DNA of 6,375 nucleotides. Origin: Pirellulaceae bacterium (GTDB taxonomy: Bacteria; Planctomycetota; Planctomycetia; Pirellulales; Pirellulaceae). Shown here one piece after another: positions 3,401 through 6,375 of the stretch. Both the position numbers and the translations under genes were made by a program. Each line of letters starts with the position of its first letter. Position 1 is the stretch's first letter. Where the stretch lies: NCBI GenBank assembly GCA_022448645.1, contig JAKVBZ010000164.1, positions 1 to 6,375 of the forward strand. The letters are read 5' to 3'. Below the pieces are notes generated by a model. The model was given only the letters and a program-made list of their open reading frames with translations, did no database searches and was not told where the DNA came from.

Positions 3401-6375
3401 AGAGAACTTGGATGCCTGGACGATCTTGGTGTATATGACAGTAAGTGATTTGCCGGAAAGTGCATTTCAGGATCTCAATGAAATGGAGGTCGCAGCAAGT
3501 AGTTTACCTGACAACGTAAATCTCGCAGTTTACTTGGATCGAAGTTCTGATTCTGACAAGTTGATAAATCATTCGTCGGGCAAGAGCCGGTATTTTCCGT
3601 ACACGACAGGAAATGGAACCCAAGCTAGTTGGGGAGATGCGGGGCGAGCGTTTATCGTTGAAGACACTAACACAAATCAAGTCGCAACCACATTTGAACG
3701 GGTAGGAGAGAAAAACACGGGTGACCCAACCGAGTTGGTGAATTTCATCCAGTGGGCGACCGATGAAAGACCGGCCGAGAATTATGCTCTGATTATGTGG
3801 GATCACGGTTCGGGCCTAACCGGTTTCAACAATGATAATACTGACGACAATCAGAGCTCCGACACCATGTTTACGTCTGAATTGGTGGCCGCACTAAATA
3901 GCGACGTGCCGTATATGGACTTAATCGCTTTCGACTCATGCCTGATGGCCGTGGCTGAAGTTGGTTATAGCCTGAGAAATCACACGGATGTCTTTATTGG
4001 ATCACAAGAAGTGATGTACGGATTCAACCACTCCGTGATCTATTCTATTCTCGAAGAATCTCCGAAAGCGGTTACGGCTGAAGAATTAGGTAGCCATTTC
4101 GTTGACGGTTTCAGCGCAGCACATCATGGCCACGATGGCACTTCAGATACGCTGTCGGCAATGAGGACATCTGAATACGATTCCCTTGCCTCCGAGATTC
4201 TTGCTTTTACGACTGAAACCGAGAATGCGACGGCCTCAGATTGGAATCAAATCGCACAGGTGCGAAATTCAACGATGTTCTATGAATTATCTTACCTGCG
4301 AGATTTCGGGGGATTTTTAGGTGGCATCGAGAATAGTAATGTAACGCAGGCTATTCGTGATGCGGCAGCTGATACAAATACTCAATTAAAAAAAAATGCA
4401 ACGATCGTCAAAACCAATGATCGCAGGGCTAGTTCGGGTACGTCGATCTACCTTCCTCATACAACAGCCGTCGATACACCTAGAAACGACGGATTTAGTG
4501 GCTACACGACGGAATATGCCGCATTTAACTCCGCCACAAACTGGTTTAATTTTGCGGACAATCTACGAGATGAACTGCAAAACCAGCCAGCGGTCAGCAT
4601 CGACTGGAGTGAAGGAAATAATTCTTACCTTGATGCACATGCCTTGAATCGAATTGCCGGCGAGGGAAATGTTTATCCTGCGCTCAGTCTTCATACATCG
4701 TTGGATGAGGATTGGTTCAGCTTTGAAACGCTCAATACGGGTTCTGCCGCTAACCAGCTCAGCGTGACCCCACAGAAGCCTCAAGACAATATTCGCGTCA
4801 CGCTCTACGATCTCGATCGGGTTCAGCTACAAACAAAGTCTGGTGTCGGCGTCCAAACGATTGATCTGAATTCTCGGCCAGCCGCCAGCTACTACGTGCG
4901 GGTTGACTCGCCCTCATCATCACCCGTCTCGGGCTATTCACTGGTCATCGATGCTCCTGATGCAAGTGCTTCTCAACAACGTTCCAACACAAATGACACG
5001 GCAGAAAAAGCCCGCCAACTTGGTGTCATCTCTCGTGCTTATGTGCTGTCTGGTGAGTTCATCGAGGCAAACACTTCATCCTGGCTTGATTTCGATACGC
5101 CGATCTCACTTAATAGCACTCCCGCGAACATTCGCCTGATACCCACCGAGGGAAGTTCGGTTACTGCAAAACTCTTTGACAGCAGCGATGCTCAAATCGC
5201 AAGTGCGACCGGAAGCGGTATCCTGAATTTGCCATATAGCGCTTCGGGCGGTGCGGAATCCTATTCCATCCAGATCAGTACCGGAAATAGCGACGCATCC
5301 TATTCTCTTGTGTTCGCTCCATCTCCCACGGCCGTTGACGACTTTTACAGCGTGGCAGAAGATATCACGCTTTCCGTGACCGCTTCAGGAAGCGTGGTCC
5401 TGAATGATGTCAGCCCCAATAGCCAGCTGCATCATGTCTCTCTGGTTGATTCACCCTCCCACGGTGATCTCACACTGAACACCGACGGAACATTCAGTTA
5501 TGTCCCCAACGATGAATACGCCGGTCTGGACAGTTTTACCTATCGATTTGATAACGATCTCGCGGTCAGTGATGTGGCAACCGTGACGATTGAGATCACG
5601 GCGGTCAACGATTTTCCTACTCTGACAGCACTTGCTAATCTAACCATCGATGAAGATACTGACGAGCAGACGATCAATTTCGCAGGCGTCACGGCCGGTG
5701 GCGGTGAGAGCCAGTCGCTGCAGTTTACCGCTACCAGCAGCAATCCCACCCTGCTGGCCGATCCGGAGGTCAGTTACACACCGAATGAAACTACGGGAAG
5801 TCTCACGCTCACACCAACACCCGACCAGCACGGTGAAACCATTATCACCGTCACCGTCACCGATGCGGGGCTGGATGGCGATTTTACCACTCCCGAGGAT
5901 AACGCCAGCTTCAGCCGCGCGTTCACGGTTACCATCCACCCCATCAATGACAATCCCACGGTCGCGGAGGTGGTGACCACGACCGATGCAGATACACCGC
6001 TGCTGATCAGCCTGCCCTTCTACGATATCGATGGCGATCCCCTCTCGATTCAAATTGTCTCTCTCGACGTCCAAGAAGATGTCCAAGTCGAAATCGACGA
6101 GGACAATCTGGTTCTTCACTACGACCCCACCGCCTCCGCCGCGCTACAAGCCCTCGACAAGACGGATTCCCTCCAGGAACAAATTGTCCTCTCGGTCAGT
6201 GACGGCCAGGGCGGGGAAGCGACCGCCACGGTGACCATCGACGTTGTGGGAGTCACCGATTGGCAAAATCCCCACAACCCCATGGATGTCAACGGCGACG
6301 GAACTGTCTCGACCATCGATATCGTACTGGTAATTAACTTGCTCAACCTGAAGGGAAGTCACTCCCTGGCCGACG
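330..6375 (+). CDS. Giant planctomycete surface/secreted protein: LEPR-XLL, DUF4347, PPC repeats, C11 clostripain-like peptidase, cadherin-like modules, dockerin (3' end missing)
   Basis: One frame stays open from just after a TAG at 258-260 to the right edge, at least 2015 codons from the chosen start. The first in-frame ATG (483) lies after the LEPR motif and inside a conserved block, so it cannot be the true start. TTG 330 has AGAGG eight bases upstream and puts LEPRRLL at residues 28-34, as expected for an N-terminal motif. GTG 312 is the alternative, without a well-placed ribosome-binding site. Domain order: basic tail, amylase-like fragment, DUF4347, six PPC-like repeats, C11 peptidase, two PPC-like repeats, three cadherin/Ig-like modules, dockerin. 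The only likely catalytic module is C11 (His1159, Cys1204), so the protein is best described as a putative extracellular cysteine protease or adhesin. The chain is rich in Asp and Asn, has only three cysteines, and shows no transmembrane stretch. The stop codon and C-terminus lie outside the window. Substrate and partners are unknown. Confidence 0.93.
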   Translation, partial: MSARRSKFRRKKKTHSPRRRRRLHLEALEPRRLLDASAPAILQWFEAGYDVMEDRLPDVLEVGYGAIWTPPPGRADSGDHSVGYDVYDRFDLGAPPLSVVLVNDQLPWTADLIAAANHDSITLAYDGNDFSNQQLLDLLASTLSQHNALQIESVSLFAHGNEGIVHLADNLAWTTDTLSADRELFRELDALLTDDASIYLYSCSVAGSADGELFIDQLATLTGSTIHASDDPVGNTGEADWNWEYVTGASSIGYGSFDNLALAAIESITLAGDWAEENTGQGNETQSNAFLIGAAGELNWSELSIHSSSDVDWYRFWLQDTGDQNSKAGINFSHALGDLNIELYDDFGNYLASSMSDTDNEEISLNGLPFGYYYLKVSGFWGAQNDYSIAVAAPYYAGFMGDFLETSGEPAIVFPDISDPGFGIYGLNIHSAGDYDLFRIKLFDTANSDHFISVYDFDSNKANVDLRLWDADWNYLTGSFGDANFESVELEGAPYGIYYLEVFPRSNTFNEKTTYKVFAKGPVETANDWLEPNNSIGTASHLGSTSDYLWDLTIPNGDGDFFEFALDDNGTVNDFISISFDHSQADLELAICDSTGTLLDYSNGLTDFETIDFYGFSPGTYYALVYSRDDTMGEYQLFFSPPPPLLADASEVNNTLETATILGSLNSPYLLSDQSIHTTTDEDWFKFHTSDWGTSYDSLSIDFVHERGDLALELYIEDAGEIYFVDDSNSWSDLEQISLYGLPPATYYVRVTGYGQTNPLYGLRIQPPGIAADNFEPNNETFRDLGSLRDEKIFKGLTIHSSTDIDWYQFDTRATGGAGHDVHIDFDHRAGDLELELYNAQGLLADSTSATDDEFISLAGLAADTYYLRVYGYAGSTSPNYTLTIDAPTGVAFPADRLEVNNSLETAQVVSSNGQSNLTGISTIEGLTIHDSLDHDYFKITTINTSHSGHSIQLLTGPNGGDLDFELLNSSGQLISSGRESDNSDSLALNGLAAGTYYVHVYGAAGATNFYNLKLDVPKSANLAENLDAWTILVYMTVSDLPESAFQDLNEMEVAASSLPDNVNLAVYLDRSSDSDKLINHSSGKSRYFPYTTGNGTQASWGDAGRAFIVEDTNTNQVATTFERVGEKNTGDPTELVNFIQWATDERPAENYALIMWDHGSGLTGFNNDNTDDNQSSDTMFTSELVAALNSDVPYMDLIAFDSCLMAVAEVGYSLRNHTDVFIGSQEVMYGFNHSVIYSILEESPKAVTAEELGSHFVDGFSAAHHGHDGTSDTLSAMRTSEYDSLASEILAFTTETENATASDWNQIAQVRNSTMFYELSYLRDFGGFLGGIENSNVTQAIRDAAADTNTQLKKNATIVKTNDRRASSGTSIYLPHTTAVDTPRNDGFSGYTTEYAAFNSATNWFNFADNLRDELQNQPAVSIDWSEGNNSYLDAHALNRIAGEGNVYPALSLHTSLDEDWFSFETLNTGSAANQLSVTPQKPQDNIRVTLYDLDRVQLQTKSGVGVQTIDLNSRPAASYYVRVDSPSSSPVSGYSLVIDAPDASASQQRSNTNDTAEKARQLGVISRAYVLSGEFIEANTSSWLDFDTPISLNSTPANIRLIPTEGSSVTAKLFDSSDAQIASATGSGILNLPYSASGGAESYSIQISTGNSDASYSLVFAPSPTAVDDFYSVAEDITLSVTASGSVVLNDVSPNSQLHHVSLVDSPSHGDLTLNTDGTFSYVPNDEYAGLDSFTYRFDNDLAVSDVATVTIEITAVNDFPTLTALANLTIDEDTDEQTINFAGVTAGGGESQSLQFTATSSNPTLLADPEVSYTPNETTGSLTLTPTPDQHGETIITVTVTDAGLDGDFTTPEDNASFSRAFTVTIHPINDNPTVAEVVTTTDADTPLLISLPFYDIDGDPLSIQIVSLDVQEDVQVEIDEDNLVLHYDPTASAALQALDKTDSLQEQIVLSVSDGQGGEATATVTIDVVGVTDWQNPHNPMDVNGDGTVSTIDIVLVINLLNLKGSHSLAD
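447..611 (+). other. Fragment resembling the start of a GH13 alpha-amylase barrel (residues 40-94)
   Basis: AILQWFE (first strand), a helix-like stretch with a YDVMEDRLPDVLEVG pattern, YGAIWTPPPG (second strand) and GYDVYDRFDLG (residues 83-93) follow in the order and spacing of the beginning of GH13 alpha-amylases, where GYDPYDxFDLG-type motifs are conserved. After FDLG the homology stops and the DUF4347 strand begins within a few residues. The rest of the barrel and all catalytic acids are absent, so the fragment cannot be an active amylase. The match is from memory of the family and needs a profile search. It could be a relic of domain fusion or a linker module reused in planctomycetes. 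Confidence 0.6.
618..1079 (+). other. DUF4347 domain (residues 97-250)
   Basis: LSVVLVND opens the domain. It contains FAHGNEG (His159, Gly160) and YLYSCSVAGS (Cys203), then a GELFIDQLATLTGSTIHAS block, matching the family pattern SHGxxG ... LYGCNVAxG ... G..F...LA..TGA.V.AS. The family sits near the N-terminus of giant bacterial adhesins and RTX-like surface proteins, and its function is not established. The His-Gly and small-Cys motifs resemble those of clan CD (caspase-like) peptidases, which makes a hidden or degenerate protease fold possible. The length of about 150 residues agrees with the family. Family identity is well supported, but catalytic activity is only inferred. Confidence 0.85.
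1146..3383 (+). repeat. Six tandem PPC-like (pre-peptidase C-terminal) beta-sandwich repeats (residues 273-1018)
   Basis: Six units of about 115-130 residues lie at roughly 1146-1511, 1512-1895, 1911-2258, 2271-2633, 2646-2993 and 3015-3383. The recurring pattern is E-P/V-NN (residues 531, 651, 776, 899), then L-x-I-H, then D-x-DW-F/Y (for example DVDWY at 310-314, DEDWF, DIDWY, DHDYF), then GDLxLELY, and finally LxGLxxGTYYVxVYG followed by Y-x-L. Unit 2 is the most divergent and lacks the NN motif. PPC domains in collagenases and other secreted peptidases fold as small calcium-binding jellyroll modules that aid substrate binding or secretion; here they probably form a rigid stalk before the protease. 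The units are divergent in DNA sequence, which argues for old duplications. Confidence 0.85.
3411..4589 (+). other. C11 (clostripain-like) cysteine peptidase domain (residues 1028-1420)
   Basis: The domain opens with WTILVYMTVSDL and DLNEME (the clostripain family has W-T-hh-VYM-A-x-DN and DLNEM). The catalytic His1159 lies in IMWDHGSGL and the catalytic Cys1204 in IAFDSCLMAVAEVGYSL, followed by IGSQEVMYG, which corresponds to the family GSEE block. Asp1202, two residues before the Cys, matches the acidic residue that gives clostripain and PmC11 their Arg/Lys P1 preference, so tryptic-like cleavage is inferred. A late SIYLPH motif (residues about 1373-1378) is also family-like. The stretch between His1159 and Cys1204 contains no Lys or Arg, unlike enzymes that self-process there. 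An A9 tract at 4388-4396 lies inside the domain. Full length and intact dyad suggest an active enzyme. Confidence 0.9.
4602..5321 (+). repeat. Two further PPC-like repeats after the peptidase, second degenerate (residues 1425-1664)
   Basis: Unit 7 (4602-4958) retains EGNN, LSLHTSLDEDWFSF, VTLYD and ASYYVRVDSP followed by YSLVIDAP, so it belongs to the same family as units 1-6. Unit 8 (about 4989-5321) keeps only the outline: AEKARQLG, SSWLDFDTP in place of D-x-DWF, AKLFDSSDAQIAS and YSLVFAP. It has lost the acidic DxDW motif and probably any calcium site that motif provides. Together with units 1-6 they show that the peptidase is embedded within a PPC array and is not simply followed by it. 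Confidence 0.7.
5322..6257 (+). other. Three cadherin/Ig-like modules (residues 1665-1976)
   Basis: Module 1 (5322-5612) has AVDDFYSVAEDITLSV, a VLNDV turn, PSHGDLTLNTDGTFSYVPN, AGLDSFTYRF and ends VTIEITAVND, a typical bacterial cadherin-like/VCBS-type unit. Module 2 (5613-5951) runs from FPTLTALANLTIDEDT to FTVTIHPIND. Module 3 (5952-6257) runs from NPTVAEVV through DIDGDPLSIQIV and SVSDGQGGEATATVTIDVVG. The repeated ND and DGD boundary motifs fit calcium binding between modules. Such tandem units act as stalks or adhesive spacers in large surface proteins. The DNA is noticeably more GC-rich here than in the peptidase region. Confidence 0.8.
6261..6375 (+). other. Dockerin type I repeat, planctomycete style, cut by window edge (from residue 1978)
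   Basis: WQNPHNPMDVNGDGTVSTID is followed by IVLVINLLN. The twelve-residue EF-hand loop begins at Asp1986 with calcium ligands at Asp1986, Asn1988, Asp1990, Ser1994 and Asp1997, and is followed by the hydrophobic helix. In Clostridia dockerins bind cohesins; in planctomycetes the same repeat is common at the C-terminus of giant secreted proteins and its partner is not well established. A second EF-hand copy is expected just beyond the window. Attachment or sorting is inferred. Confidence 0.88.

Noticed and set aside
3504..3806. 100-codon minus-strand ORF
   Set aside because: Antisense to the N-terminal half of the C11 peptidase, with no family resemblance and no independent start signals.
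4396..4647. 83-codon plus-strand ORF beginning at the A9 tract
   Set aside because: It is out of frame inside the C11 domain, whose correct frame continues intact to SIYLPH and the next PPC unit. It matters only as the frame reached by slippage.
1146..5321. CRISPR array or DNA-level direct repeats in the PPC region
   Set aside because: The repetition is visible only in protein; unit DNA sequences are divergent and there are no short identical repeats with regular spacers.
5650..5976. 108-codon plus-strand ORF rich in Arg, Ser and Pro
   Set aside because: It is the off-frame reading of the cadherin-like modules; its low-complexity basic composition is typical of a shifted GC-rich frame.
5640..6119. 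159-codon minus-strand open frame in the 3' part
   Set aside because: It lies fully antisense to the cadherin-like modules, which read as clean protein on the plus strand. Its own translation has no recognised motif and no ribosome-binding site was seen, so it is a shadow produced by GC-rich Asp/Thr/Val codons.

Overview
The window is dominated by one very large plus-strand gene. It begins at a TTG codon near position 330 and is still open at the right edge, giving at least 2015 codons without a stop. Three features point to a planctomycete, most likely of the Pirellulaceae type. The N-terminus is very basic and carries an LEPR-XLL motif (LEPRRLL). The architecture is a giant extracellular one built from beta-sandwich modules. 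The C-terminus has a planctomycete-style dockerin repeat (WQNPHNPMDVNGDG...). This assignment rests on recalled family signatures, not on a database search.

Layout: positions 1-60 hold a degenerate 12-bp tandem repeat that may be the edge of another gene. Positions about 100-316 look non-coding and contain one good hairpin (217-240). An AGAGG ribosome-binding site (317-321) precedes the TTG start. The protein then runs as follows: basic tail with LEPR-XLL (residues 1-39); a 55-residue fragment resembling the first strands of a GH13 alpha-amylase barrel (40-94); DUF4347 domain (97-250); six PPC-like beta-sandwich repeats (273-1018); a complete C11 clostripain-like cysteine peptidase (about 1028-1420) with His1159 and Cys1204; two more PPC-like repeats, the second degenerate (1425-1664); three cadherin/Ig-like modules (1665-1976); and a type I dockerin EF-hand that begins at about 1978 and is cut by the window edge.

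Working model (inference): this is an exported or surface protein in which the PPC and cadherin-like modules act as calcium-stabilised spacers, the C11 domain is an Arg/Lys-directed protease, and the dockerin serves attachment or sorting. DUF4347 has its own His-Gly and Cys motif with almost the same spacing as the C11 dyad, so one chain may hold two caspase-like modules. No second gene can be confirmed, and the reverse-strand and off-frame ORFs lie inside this gene and look like shadows.
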